Below, one piece after another: positions 7,595-18,232 of a stretch of 31,780 nucleotides of DNA. Position numbers and translations under genes: made by a program. Numbering within the stretch: position 1 is the first letter of the stretch; each line of letters opens with the position of its first letter. The notes under the pieces are model-generated. The model was not told where the DNA came from and did not search any database. It was given only the letters and a program-made list of their open reading frames with translations. The stretch comes from Fragilaria crotonensis. Lineage: Eukaryota; Bacillariophyta; Fragilariophyceae; Fragilariales; Fragilariaceae. Location: contig JAKSYS010000705.1 in the NCBI GenBank assembly GCA_022925895.1, positions 1-31,780 on the forward strand, written 5' to 3'.

Positions 7595-9306
7595 TTATCC
7601 ACAATAATTGCCAGCTTCAGCATCCGAGCAGCAGTCTGAATTACACGTAATTTCACCACAGTCGATCGTTATAGTAGAAGCGTGCGAGCAGAGGGATGAT
7701 GGAATTATCCCCTTCAACTGATTGTTATTGATTTTCACAATCGACAATTTGGTCAAGAGTCCAAGCTCACTAGGAATTGTGGACGTCAACGAATTGTTGA
7801 ACAAATACAATTCCATCAATTGTGTCATGAGTCCGATCTCACTTGGAATTGTGGAAGACAACGAATCGATGTACAAGGACAATTTCTGCAATCCTGTCAA
7901 CAGTCCGATCTCACTAGGGATTGTGGAAGTCAATGAATTGTTGAACAAATCCAATTGATACAACTGTGTCAAGAGTCCGTGCCATCTCGCTTGGAATTGT
8001 GGAAGTTAACGCATTCTAGTCGATATGTAAAACCCATAACTGTGTCAACAGTCCAATCTCAGTTGGAATCTTAGAGTTCAACAAATTGCCGGACAAAGCC
8101 AAAGATGTCAACTGAATCAAGAGTCCAATCTCACTCGGAACTGTGGACTTCAACTGATTGTAAGGGAATGCCAGATGCTGTAACTTAGTCAAGAGCGCAA
8201 TCTCACAAGGAATTGTGGAAGTCAGAATATTGGAAAAGAAATCCAAAGATATCAACTGAGTCAAGAGCGCGATCTCTTTAGGGATTGTCCCCTTCAACTC
8301 ATTGCCTCCGAGATCCAAATCCTGTAACTGCGTCAAGAGTCCGATCTCACTTGGAATTGTGGAAGTCAATCTATTGGCAAAGATATTCAAAAACTGTAAC
8401 TGAGTCAAGAGCGCGATCTCGCTTGGGATTGTTGAAGTCAACGCATTGACCCAGAAATCCAAAGATACCAACTGAGTCAAAAGCATGATCCCACGTGGAA
8501 TTGTGGACTCCAACCGATTGGCAGAGACATCGAAAGAAGTCAACTTAGTCAAGAGCGCAATCTGGCTTGGAATTGCGGAAGTCAACGTATTGGAGGATGA
8601 TTCAAAATGGGTCAACTGAATCAAGAGTCCGATCTCGGTGGGAATTGTGGCAGTCAAATCATTCAAGGAGAAAGACAACTGCGTCAACTGTGTCAAAAGA
8701 CCAATCTCACTTGGAATTGTGGACACCAATGAATTGTACGTGAATCCCAAAACCTGCAACTGTGTCAAGAGCCCGATCTCAGTTGGTATCGTGGAATTCA
8801 GTTGGTATCGTGGAATTCAACTTATTGTCCCAGAAGTGCAAAACCTTCAACTGTGTTAAGAGTCCAATCTCACTTGGAATAGTGTAACCAGTTGTTCTGT
8901 CTCCGTAATTGTACGCATCAAACGTTTCTCTCAATCGACACTCCGTCGCATTCGGAATGGAAAGACACTTGCAAGCGATTAGTTCCGGCGTCAAGAAGGT
9001 CGGTGTCGATGTGAGTGCCGCCCCCGTATTTGGTGCCGGTGTGGGGGGCATCGTAGTAGTAGGTTTGGGGCTGGCGCGTGTCTGCAATAGGCGCCGAGGA
9101 GGGAGGCGCTATGGTTGGGTCAGGGCTGATGCGCGCGACTGCAATAGGTACGCGTGTGGGGGCATCGTACGTGGTCGGCGGGTGGGATGAGACGACTTCG
9201 CTGCAGCAGGTGGTCGAAAATAAGTAAAGACGTATACTACTGCAGTGACAAGTAGAATCCAACCAGACAAGGCAAGGAACACGAAAATCCACCGATACCA
9301 CTTCAT
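7595..9306 (-). pseudogene. LRR membrane protein pseudogene
   Basis: Read on the minus strand, the protein starts MKWYRWIFVFLALSGWILLV, an N-terminal membrane anchor. A Pro/Thr-rich stretch and a Cys-containing cap (ACKCLSIPNATECRL) follow, then about 16 plant-type leucine-rich repeats of 24 residues (IPSEIGLLTQLxxLxLxxNxLTS). It closes with a Cys-rich C-terminal cap (CGEITCNSDCCSDAEAG). Diatoms carry large families of such LRR proteins, probably cell-surface binding proteins with no attached kinase. The frame is broken near 9190 and 9080, by a 19-bp tandem duplication at 8780-8817, by a TAG at 8016-8018, and by a 4-bp insertion at 7980-7983. The repeats between these lesions are well kept, so decay is recent, or some lesions are sequence errors. 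The 72-nt repeat period is also visible at DNA level. Confidence 0.85.
8780..8817. repeat. 19-bp perfect tandem duplication inside the LRR pseudogene
   Basis: The unit CAGTTGGTATCGTGGAATT occurs at 8780-8798 and again at 8799-8817. Nineteen is not a multiple of three, so it shifts the LRR frame at the second repeat. Confidence 0.95.
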
Positions 9307-9346
9307 TCTGCCCGAGGTATCGACTATAAACAGAGTGAAATAGCAC

Positions 9347-10004
9347 AGTGAAACGTGGTTTTTGAACTTATCTCCAACTGATAAATGTGGTGGACTCTTT
9401 CGTTATGAAGGAAATCTCAACTCCCAGTAGGGAGTGCAGCGCTGACTAAATAATGAAGCAAAGTGCGACGATTCGTTCGGAACATACTGAACTATTTAGC
9501 AGCTTTCAGTACCAAGCATCGTAGGTATCAACGAGAGAAGCTGGTTCTGTCTCGCATTCGACTGAATACAAAAATACGACTACCACCCAGCCCCCACTGA
9601 AACAACGTCGTGTCTGGTTATCATACACACACTGGACAAAAGCTGCGCAACTACTACTGCACTGCCCAACGATCACTGTCAGTCATGCATTGACGATCCT
9701 TTCATTCATGGACAGTTGCGCAACGATTGAAAATGTCAGTTTACGACCATCAATGCGGCGAATCAACCGCACACGGTTTTCAATATATGTTATCATTTCT
9801 TGAACTCGTCGCTTTACTTAGGGTACTACTGCAGTACATGTAGTCGCAAGTAGATGAGTGTAGAAGATGCACTACTATATAATGGTCATTGTTTAGAACA
9901 CCCTTTTGTCCGTATCAGTATGATTGCATATGGATATATGAAAACATCGGATCCCGGCTTCCTACAGGATGCCCATTCTGGAGAACGTTGATAACTATCA
10001 GAAT
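9347..10004. other. Gene-poor interval upstream of the LRR pseudogene
   Basis: No open frame with a recognisable motif and no RNA gene seen. It would hold the promoter of the LRR gene. The composition is AT-richer than the genes. Confidence 0.5.
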
Positions 10005-10100
10005 AGGGAGATCCGGGTAGAGTTGCGTTTCCACCAAAACGATTCTGTTTGGATTCAGAACCGGTTATGAGACGCACACACCAAAATAAAAACGAAATGT
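10005..10100 (+). repeat. Fragment of the AGGGAGATCCGGGT TIR element family
   Basis: The segment starts AGGGAGATCCGGGTAGAGTTG and later contains TCAGAACCGGTTATGAG. Both match, in order, the inward reading of the right end of the element at 12614-13565. It is preceded by AAT, like the complete copy. No matching second end was found nearby, so this is a solo end or decayed copy. Its inner limit is uncertain. Confidence 0.6.
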
Positions 10101-10133
10101 CCTCTCGCTCCCCGCCCATGACAAACGATTGCA

Positions 10134-10628
10134 ATGCCACTAATGTGGCCGCTGCACCACAGAGTTAAAAATCCCGTATCGACTTATGTTGATACGGCGG
10201 ATCGAAGAACGACGCAAACGACAGTGCTCAAAAACGGGATTCTGTTGAGAACGAAGAAGGTTCATCTTGGGTGGATCAGTACGGCTCCAGTGGCGAGGGA
10301 CTCTTGGAAAGGGTGTCATCCTCACCATTGTTGTGGCCTAATATCCAGTGTTGGAGACCAAGGACAACTGGATGGATATCATGATTGCCAAGAGAAAAAT
10401 ATGACGATGGAATCTCACCAGCAGAAGGAAAACACGGAAAGGGAATTCAAGATGCAGGAGCAGATGATGAACGTCATGACCGCAGTCATGAATCGTTTTC
10501 CAGATGGAGGATCTGGCACCAGGGGGGTTGCTCCTAGTATTACTGCCTTTGCTTCCCATGATCAAAGTGCTGCTGGTGGGGGTGATACTGGTGGTTGTGA
10601 TGATGACGATAGTGACAAGGAGAATTGA
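10134..10628 (+). CDS. Doubtful ORF with Met/Gln-rich helical C-terminal part
   Basis: The open frame from ATG 10134 gives about 164 residues. The N-terminal half looks non-coding. The C-terminal half reads NMTMESHQQKENTEREFKMQ and EQMMNVMTAVMNRF, then a Gly/Asp-rich acidic tail. In the adjacent frame just before it, KDNWMDIMIAKRK seems to continue naturally into this helix after one base shift, so the real protein may start upstream in that frame. This pattern resembles the C-terminal part of Myb/SANT-like proteins linked to Harbinger-type transposons, but that is a guess. No transposase is seen next to it. Confidence 0.25.
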   Translation: MPLMWPLHHRVKNPVSTYVDTADRRTTQTTVLKNGILLRTKKVHLGWISTAPVARDSWKGCHPHHCCGLISSVGDQGQLDGYHDCQEKNMTMESHQQKENTEREFKMQEQMMNVMTAVMNRFPDGGSGTRGVAPSITAFASHDQSAAGGGDTGGCDDDDSDKEN

Positions 10629-11322
10629 TGACGTTGCTGCAAGATATGCTGGGGATACGACGATGGTATGGTAGCTAGTAGTACTCAAGCGACCATGCCA
10701 TCGCAAAACAACAATTCATACTTCTTTTAGTACTTTAGAGATAGTGATGCTAGCTAGTACTACTAGTTCTGCTAATCAATAAGTTGCTAATAGTAGTTAT
10801 CAATTGACACATGCGGTCGCCCGCAGAATCGAAAAAAACTAATCGTCTGCTTCCCATAAAAAGTTGTCCTGAGGTTGCAAAGAAAGGTCGCAACTACGTA
10901 ATAGTACTTTGCAACTGGAATTTGGTATATCTTCAGACCATTTCTGAAGTTGACAAACGCCCATGGTTGGGGGATGTAGGCGAAACCTCACTCGACACGT
11001 TCGCGAACGCTGGACATTTGGCTCGTATTCCATTGAACTTTTGCGAGAACCATTGGGGGGGATCGTTCATCTAGCTAGTAGGCCAGTAGAAAAGCTATTG
11101 CCCGTCATTGCTGAACCACTTGCATGGAATCGGCGCGTACGCCAAACGCAGAGTGGGCCGCCATCGGAGCAAAATATCAGCGCAGGGTGTGTATTCAATA
11201 CGATAAAAGCACAGGCAAAACAGCCATAAACAAAAATATACCCCATTATAAGACAGAGCAAATTCATCGGTGCAGTAGTCTCGAGTAATCGTACTACCAC
11301 TGAACAAAAAAGCACCATGGAG
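10629..11322. other. Gene-poor interval downstream of family member A
   Basis: Short open frames only (for example 10811-11074 plus), none with family features. It contains several CTAGTAGTACT-type short palindromic motifs of the kind frequent in this locus. Confidence 0.45.
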
Positions 11323-12118
11323 TTACAGACTTTGCTTGCCGCGACTGCAGCAAACAACAATCAGAGTGATGATCACCACAACGATGAGAACGATGACACC
11401 GATCCCACCATAGAAAGCTGTCGGGTTACTCTGCTCCAGGCCCTTTGCCTTTGCAACAAAGTTCCCTGGATGGTGCCGAGGTTGGCTCATCCGTCGGGGT
11501 TGGTCTGGCAGTGGTCCTCCAAATCGTAGGTGCCTTGGTCGGGCGCCTCGTCACGACGGCTGATGTAGGCGGAGATGGCGACGGCGGAGGCGTTTGCACA
11601 CTTTTGAAGTTTCCCAACGAAACAATGACATTGTCCACATACGATCCTGTCTTGAGAGTTACCAGCACATACGCCGCTGCGTAATTGAAATACGATGCTA
11701 CGTTTTTGGCAGTGCTTGACACATAGAGGCTGACCTTGCCATTGATTGTGTAGCAATTGGTTACGTTAGTGACGCAGGCGCCTGCAATCGTATCTTTTGG
11801 ATCCAGATCGAGGCCAACCACGTCCGGAAAGTCAGAAGTATCCGTTCCACTTGCTGCGCAGGAGGGGATCATGAAGGGGGCGACTTTCTCCGCAAGTGCC
11901 TTTTCGATCGCTGGCAGGATGGCTGTCTTGATGTCTGCCTGTGTTGTTCCATTCTGTACAATAAGATCGTATTTGAAGGACATCCCTATAAACTCGCCGC
12001 TGTCGACCCCAATGAACCTGTCAACGACGGTACACCCAGCCGAGACGTCCTTTGTCGTGAATGAAAGGACGAGCACGAGGACGAGGAGGATTGCCTTACC
12101 ACACTGCATGATGGACAT
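11323..12118 (-). CDS. Secreted or type I membrane protein, family member A (one frameshift)
   Basis: It starts MSIMQCGKAILLVLVLVLSF, a signal peptide ending near KDVSAGC. The extracellular domain of about 150 residues contains CTVVDRFIGVDSGEF, GMSFKYDLIV, ILPAIEKALAEKVAPFMIP, CYTINGKVSLYV and paired cysteines. I recognise this as a diatom-type surface domain of unknown role. A Pro/Thr-rich stalk (PPPSPSPPTS) follows. The main frame then ends at 11426 without a membrane segment. In a neighbouring frame the sequence continues NFVAKAKGLEQSNPTAFYGG, a hydrophobic stretch (IVLIVVVIITLIVV) and CCSRGKQSL, stopping at 11323. The frameshift lies near 11465. If real, A is secreted instead of anchored. 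It is the most diverged member of the local family. Confidence 0.7.
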
Positions 12119-12479
12119 CGGATGCCCTGCGAACCTGTGAGAGCGCGTCGATTCGGATCGTTATGGTAAGAAGATAACGAGAATGTATGAAGGTAATGTA
12201 AATGTAGGCAAGTATCAATGTTTTAAGCACATGCTCCCACATCTTACCTCGTACACGGGGGGTGGGGGATGGCTCACATGTGCAGTTTTGCTCCCAATTC
12301 TCAATTGAGTGAAATCTTTACGGACGTATCCTTAATGAGGTCTTTGCTATCACCCCAAGCATAATTCATACGGACTACTGGTACCAAATAGACGAATCAA
12401 ATTAACTCCAAGGAATTGTACTACCGTTAGCTACTAGTAGTATGTGAAGTGTACTGTAGGTGCTGCAGCCTGAAGCGCA

Positions 12480-12610
12480 ACAATATATTGTATGTACAAT
12501 ATATTGCAAAATATTGTTACCAATATATATTGTATCGGTTCGTCTGACAATAACAATATACTGTATTGGCGTTTCCAACAATACCAATATATTGTATTGG
12601 TAGGTCCAAC
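12480..12610. repeat. Palindromic AT-rich satellite, left part of copy 1
   Basis: Repeats of a unit of about 31 bp built around the palindrome CAATATATTG, usually extended to CAATACAATATATTGTATTG-like, followed by a short TTGG...CCAA hairpin. The array is interrupted at 12614 by the TIR element and resumes at 13566. Confidence 0.85.
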
Positions 12611-12613
12611 AAT

Positions 12614-13565
12614 AGGGAGATCCGGGTAGAGTCGTGATTCCACTAAGTTTCCCTTGTCATAAGGGAACCTTAGTGGAAGGGAAAGTCCGGAATTAGAGAT
12701 CCGGGTTGACGTGCGGCAAGTGAAATTTCTACTAAATTCCTGGACAGGGATTCCTCCTGAACGTCAAACAAGATTCCGCTGTGAGTTGATTTTTCATCGA
12801 AAGCCTGTTGGTGGGTTGTTTTCAGCTAATTCGGATTGCTGAGCACTGTCGTTTCTATTGCTAGATTTTCCGTATCGATATTAGTCTATAGTCTAAACAT
12901 AAGTCAGTGGTTTAGGGGATACATTATCTGTATCGCAATCGCCGTTGTGATCGGAGAGCGACGACATCGTTTTTGCTCTGAGCGCGCCAAGCCAACGCTC
13001 GAAATTTCGAATAAACTTCAGCACAAGGATTCCTCAGTAAAATGGGAAAGATTCCGCACAAGGTCCGTGTTGTCAAGTAGTGTTGGTGCTCGAATCTCAG
13101 CGGATTCGAATTTTTGAGCATTGTCGTTTGTACCGTTAAATCCGCAATGTCCACATTAGTCTAGGAAAGATGACAAGTCAGAAGTGAAGGTGATTCTTGC
13201 ACCGGTTTTGCAATCGACGTCATGGCGGGAGAGGGATGTCGTCGTTTTCCGGTTGGTGCCGACTAATTCGAACGCTTTTGTTGACAGCTTTGTCTTCAAG
13301 TACGACGTCCTGCTTTGGCTTACATAAATGTAGTGCAACGTGGAACTTGGAAAGCAATAATTTGACACGTGTAACGGAGTCTTGATAGCAGAAAACGCAG
13401 TGGAATGAAGCAGCGTCAAACTTCCACTAAGCCCCGAGGATCGACCTTTATCAGAAATTGCGAAACAAGATTCCCTTTTTCTGATCCGTTATTGTGACTC
13501 ATAACCGGTTCTGAGCTGAAATAGCAGAAACGTTAGTAGAAACACGACTCCACCCGGATCTCCCT
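12614..13565. mobile_element. 952-bp non-autonomous TIR DNA element inserted in the satellite
   Basis: The left end reads AGGGAGATCCGGGTAGAGTC and the right end, inverted, AGGGAGATCCGGGTGGAGTC; the match continues to about 33 bp with four mismatches. AAT flanks both sides (12611-12613 and 13566-13568). The paralogous block has the uninterrupted site with a single AAT (near 24136-24140), proving the ends. Nothing inside looks like a transposase, so it depends on an enzyme encoded elsewhere. A 3-bp duplication occurs in Harbinger and some other superfamilies, but the AAT target and these ends do not decide the family. The interior carries an imperfect direct duplication of about 290 bp. Confidence 0.88.
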
Positions 13566-13797
13566 AATAACAATATATTAATAACAATATATTGTACAAT
13601 ATATTGTATATGTACAGTAAGACAGTAGTAGTATGATCTACTACAGTACTGCTGAGCAGCGTACCAGCGTGCCGTACGTAGTATGAAGTACTCCGAGTAT
13701 GAACAATATATTGTAATATATTGCAATATATTGTTATCAATATATTGTATTGGTCTGTCGGACAATAACAATATATTGTATTGGACTGTCTGACAGC
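13566..13797. repeat. Palindromic AT-rich satellite, right part of copy 1
   Basis: It continues the CAATATATTG units and includes a non-satellite insert of about 90 bp rich in GTAGTA and TACTACT motifs (13610-13700). The last units end near CTGACAGCAG at 13797, where the block shared with the D locus continues without repeats. Confidence 0.85.
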
Positions 13798-14775
13798 AGC
13801 CTCCACACTCCACAGTCCATATTGCATACAACTCTGTAACACTACCTAGTACTGTAGTACCAGCCTATATACTTATACCGGTCCTCCTCCAAACTACAGT
13901 ACGAGTATCACAATCCACAATACAGAATACAGGCACCGACACCGGGAGTAGCATTTTCTACAATACTTAGCCTGACTATTCTCCTGTTTCAAAAAAAACA
14001 TTATTAGGAATTAGGATAGCACGCCCAAAGGAGTTGTGGTGAAAGTGGAGAGCGGAGAGCCAAAAGATTGTTGGAGTCTTCTAGCTGGTCGCATTGTGGG
14101 AAGCTTATTTTGTGTCAGAAGCTCTTGTGAAAACATGGTCTACGTGGGGCTACTATACGTTTTCTTTATTTCGTCAAGGTCATCGAAAGTTTTACTAGCA
14201 ACGCATTGCGATACCTGTCAACTACCTAAAGTCTGGTTCCCTAAAGTCTGGTTCCAAATAAGCCAGCTTAAGCACACCAGCCACAGTCTGATTCGTTCAC
14301 CTTGTTGCTATAATGCAACCAAATTACCTAGGTTCATCCCAGTACTCCCGGTCGTGTCCTTTCTCACAAAGCCGCTACCAGTCCAGTCAACCCAACTTAA
14401 GCGTTTCCAGATGCCATACTTTCAATCAGAACAAATTGGCTGACGAAGAAAACGCCTATTGACATCAAGCAGACCATCAATTTATTGTCGCTACTCTTGA
14501 CCATTTCGTCGGAAACAATATTGTGGAAGTTGGCAATTCCATGACCACTCATAGTGGCGCTATCGACCGTAAATTAATGCATCATACAACCGAGGTGGAG
14601 ACAAGTAGAGAAAGTCATATTCCGATGGTCCCAATATGTTATTATAAGACTTCTGATCAAAACTTGTTACACATGTCAGCGCTCCAATTCGCCAACGTCC
14701 ATCAAATAACACCCACGGCGATACTTCCATTTCTCAGTTCAGAGATGTAGTTGCATGGGATGAATGCTGGATTGT

Positions 14776-15694
14776 TCACTTTTTGGTGGGCTTCTTTTGC
14801 TGATTTCCATTGCCCTTACCTAGAGCGGCATCGTATACCTTCAACTTTACCTTCCAGTAGCAGTAGCAGCCCCAATGATAGCAAGTATGATTGCGACTAT
14901 GATGGACCCGATAGCAAAAAAGAAAAGACCAGGGTTGTCATTCTTGAGGTCTTTCACCATTTGAATGAATGTCTTTTCCTCACCTGATGATTCGGGTGGA
15001 ACGGATGGGGCCAGCACGGAAATTGGCAACCCAGTCCTTCTACTTCCCCATGTGGGGCTTCGGAATGTTGGGCGGGCTGTCGTCGCAGATGTTTTCTGTA
15101 CCGGCAACGGTGTTGGCGATGGCAAGGACGTGGAACTTGGTATCGCCCATGTAGGCTGTAACGACGTAGGCGACGACGAAGGGGTTTGCACACTAATGAA
15201 GTTGCCTAACGAAGCAATGGCATTATCCAAGAACGTTTCTGTCTTGAGCGTTCCGAGCACAGACGCCACTGCGAAATTGAAATAGGATGCCACATTTTTG
15301 GCAGTGGATGACACATAGACGCTCATCTTGCCGTTGATGGTGTAGCAATTGGCCACATTGGTGGCGCAGGCGCCTGCAATTGTATCTTTTGGATCCAGAT
15401 CCAGGCCAACAACGTCCGGATACTTGGAGGTGTCCGTTCCACTTGCTGCGCAGGTGGGGATAATGAAGGGGCGATTTTCTCGGCAAGTGCCTTTTCGATT
15501 GCTGGCAAGATATTTGTTCTGATATCTGCTTGGGTTGTTCCACTCTTTACCGTAAGATCGTATTTGAAGGACATGCCTACAAAGTCGCCGCTGTCGACCC
15601 CTATGAACCTGTCAACGACGGTACACCCAGCCGAGACGTCCTTTGCCGTGAATGCGAGGACGAGCAGGAGGAGGATTGCCTTACCACACCACAT
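14776..15694 (-). CDS. Type I membrane protein, family member B (two homopolymer frameshifts)
   Basis: It starts MWCGKAILLLLVLAFTAKDV, a signal peptide, followed by the family extracellular domain (GCTVVDRFIGVDSGDF, MSFKYDLTV, NILPAIEKALAEKIAP). The frame breaks at 15468-15471, where four Gs stand in place of the five in C and D, and continues in another frame (CYTINGKMSVYVSSTAKNVA). A Ser/Pro/Thr-rich stalk and PPESSGEEKTFIQMVKDLKN lead to the membrane segment FFFAIGSIIVAIILAIIG. A second break at 14870-14873 (four Cs against five in D) cuts off a Lys-rich cytoplasmic tail ending QQKKPTKK at 14776. Correcting two homopolymer lengths would give one full-length protein of about 300 residues. 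A 6-bp in-frame insertion near 14817-14822 distinguishes its tail from D. Confidence 0.75.
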
Positions 15695-17058
15695 GATGAA
15701 TGGTTAATGCCCTGTTTCCCGAAGTTTTCCCTGAGATCGAAATTGTCTGGAAACAACGAGCATGTAGCGAAGCAAACACTTCCCATGTACGCACTCATAC
15801 CAGAGTGCGAAGGTAGACTACATCATATGCAACTTTCGCATTGAGTGAAATCAAGGTAGCGTAGCCTTAACGCATTTTGGTATTTTACTGTTTTCCTGAC
15901 AACAGTCCACGCTACTGGTACTACAGAATGAGAGTTTCAAGTTTGAAGTACGAACCCTTCCAATGGCAAAAGTAACCTTAATGTGCTTGGGTACGGTGTG
16001 ATCGTACTTCACATTTCACATCATTCAAACTCCAATTAATACACTACGTTCAGACCATCAACAGTACCTCCAATGGCAACTGACTGATAGCAACACAGCA
16101 CAGGAGAGGTCCACAGGAGAGGTCCACCAGTCTCCAAAGTTTGAATAAGTTGTGCTCATGCATGCTGTAAAGCATAAGGTACAAGTACTTGCAGGCTCGG
16201 ATAACTTTCACCAGTTACTCCAGTACCCAAGTAGTCAGACTAGGATCACGAATGCATTCCAGTGCGTCGGATATATTTATGATCCATTCTACACTTAGAC
16301 ATCGCGGAAGGTGCATGGCTACAATATCGTTGGGGTCTACAAGGTGGAAACCATTTGGAAATAATATCACAGCGGTGTGCAGAAATTAGTTCAATTTCGG
16401 CCTTATACAGCTTGGTGGTTCGCCAAGCTCATCGAAAGGTATGGTTGTCGTACCTGTCGACTGAAATAGCCGGGTTCAGATTATATCGGATTCATCACAA
16501 GGAGAAAGGTCCTCATTCATTCGCCGGAGAAAGGTCCTCATTCGTTCGCCTTGCTATTATGCGACCAAATCACCACGGTTTATCCCCAGAGTTCCAGTCG
16601 TATCCTTTCTCACAATGCAAACCAAGAACAAAACCGCTCGCCGTCCACTCAATCCAATCACGCTCTGCCTCTTGTCAGGACTACTCAGCATTGCAAAATA
16701 GATCACTGTAGAACACGTCCAGCCATCAAGCTGGTCATCCATTCAATGGCGGAACCAGCAAGCAATGGTGTGCCTCGTTATCTTAAGTATGCGACTTCTC
16801 TGCGATAATCTGCGTTTCGTCGCAATTGAAAGTCCGCGTATTCGGGCGCAGTCTTCCGTAATTCAATGCATCATGCACCGAGATGAAGAAAAGAGAAATG
16901 GCTACTTGGAAGCCAAGAAAGGTGACGACAATGTTCAGATGGTCCCAGCGCCTCATTTCAAGACTACTGATCAAAGCTTGTTGCGTATTTTGAAGGTACT
17001 TACGCGGAATGAACGCCGAGATCAATCATTTTTGGTGGTCTTCTTTCGTGGACCCCAA
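15695..17058. other. Interval between members B and C, no gene recognised
   Basis: It holds the 5' flank of B and the 3' flank of C. The part at about 16400-17050 is a diverged relative of the 3' flank of B (shared phrases such as TTGCTAT.ATGC and GATGGTCCCA), so the repeating unit of the array is gene plus 3' flank. Open frames up to about 118 residues are not conserved between copies. A 13-bp tandem pair (CACAGGAGAGGTC) lies near 16098-16125. Confidence 0.6.
16501..16550. repeat. 25-bp tandem duplication
   Basis: GGAGAAAGGTCCTCATTC plus A/G TTCGCC occurs at 16501-16525 and 16526-16550 with a single substitution. No coding consequence is evident. Confidence 0.9.
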
Positions 17059-17956
17059 TTACCTTCTCTTTGCTTCCTTTAATCTCTGATAGTAAATGCA
17101 GCCTCCAATGATGGCAAATAGGATTGCAAAAACGACGGAACTGATCGCAAAATAGAAAAGGCCAGGACATTGTCCTTGAGATCAATCACCCTTTGAAAGA
17201 AAGCCTTTTCACTTTCTGACAACTCGGGTGGAACGGAAGGCGCCAGCGTGTATCCAGGAGCTCAGTCCTACTCGTCGTTTTCAATGTGGGGCTTCGCACC
17301 AGGAATGTTGGGCGGGCTGTCGTCGCAGATGTTGTTTTATGTACCGGCCACCGTGTTGGCAAGGACGTAGGAGACGTTTTAGCCAATGTAGGCCGTGGCG
17401 AAGGAGGGGGAGTTGGCGATGGAGTTGGTGGCAAAGTTGGAATTGTAACGCTTTGAAAGTTTCCCAATGAAGCAATGGCAAGATCCACCAGGGTTCCTGT
17501 CTTGAGCGTTCCTAACACAGAGGCCACTGCGAAATTGAAATACGATGCAACATTATTGGCTGTGGTTGACACATAGACGCTCATCTTGCCGTTGATGGTG
17601 TAGCAATTGGCCACATTGCAGGCGCAAGCGCCTGCAATTGTATCTTTTGGGTCAAGGTCCAGGCCAACAACGTCCGGATACTTGGAAGTGTCCGTTCCAC
17701 TCGCTGCGCAGGCGGGGATCATGAAGGGGGCGATTTTTTTGGCAAGTGCCTTTTCGATTGCTGGCAAGATATTTGTTCTGATATCTGCTTGGGTTGTTCC
17801 ACTCTTTACCGTAAGATCGTATTTGAAGGACATGCCTACAAAGTCGCCGCTGTCGACCCCGATGAACCTTTTGACAACGCTACACCCAGCCGAGACGTCC
17901 TTTGCCACGATGGAAAGAGCTATCAGGAGGAGGAGGATTGCCTTACGGTACCTCAT
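17059..17956 (-). CDS. Type I membrane protein, family member C (frameshifts near the stalk and membrane segment)
   Basis: It starts MRYRKAILLLLIALSIVAKD, a signal peptide, then the family domain with CSVVKRFIGVDSGDF, FMIPACAASGTDTSKYPD, GLDLDPKDTIAGA and CYTINGKMSVYVSTTANNV. A long Pro/Ser/Thr-rich stalk (PTLPPTPSPTPPPSP) follows. The frame shifts near 17245 into PPELSESEKAFFQRVIDLKD. It shifts again near 17170, where one base appears missing compared with D, into PGLFYFAISSVVFAILFAII, the membrane segment, and a basic tail QRLKEAKRR with stop at 17059-17061. Like B and D it is best read as one anchored surface protein split by single-base indels. Stalk length is the most variable part of the family. 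Its signal-peptide half is almost identical to that of D. Confidence 0.75.
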
Positions 17957-18230
17957 GCTGCACGGTTGATGTCCTGTATGCGCGTCGCGTCGGATAGCTA
18001 TGGATCGAGAATCGTTGAATAATACCCTTGTGAGATGACATGAACCTCTGATGAGACGCCATACTTGATCCCCCCTTTGTACAGCACCGGTACCACTAGA
18101 TGAGTATTCTTACTGTACCTCATTTCACCCCTGCAGTTTTCGCATTGAGTGAATGAAAATGCTAACCTTATCAATAAAAATACTACCGTTAAGTCTCCAT
18201 ACGGTACGAAGTACATACAGTAGTGTTGAA
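17682..18230. repeat. Duplicated block, C copy (partner 26162-26719)
   Basis: The 5' half of gene C and about 275 bp of its upstream region match 26162-26719, with a few small indels just upstream of the start codon (D has about 14 extra nt). Homology ends sharply at TAGTGTTGAA (18230), exactly where the LINE fragment begins. Confidence 0.9.
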
Positions 18231-18232
18231 CG

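Larger units (their letters stand above)
12416..15396. repeat. Duplicated block, B copy (partner 23941-26134)
   Basis: From TTGTACTACC near 12416 through the satellite, the 3' flank and most of gene B, this matches 23941-26134 almost base for base. The main differences are the 952-bp TIR element present only here, variation in satellite unit number, and a gap of about 30 nt near 14177 here relative to the partner. The flank at 13800-14775 inside it contains open frames that are not kept intact in the partner, so I see no gene there. Confidence 0.9.

Noticed and set aside
10811-11074. 87-codon plus-strand ORF
   Set aside because: No motif, no conserved context, and overlapping open frames on the other strand of similar length.
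14036-14443. 135-codon plus-strand ORF in the 3' flank of gene B
   Set aside because: The near-identical D block has an insertion of about 30 nt and other differences that disrupt it, so it is not maintained.
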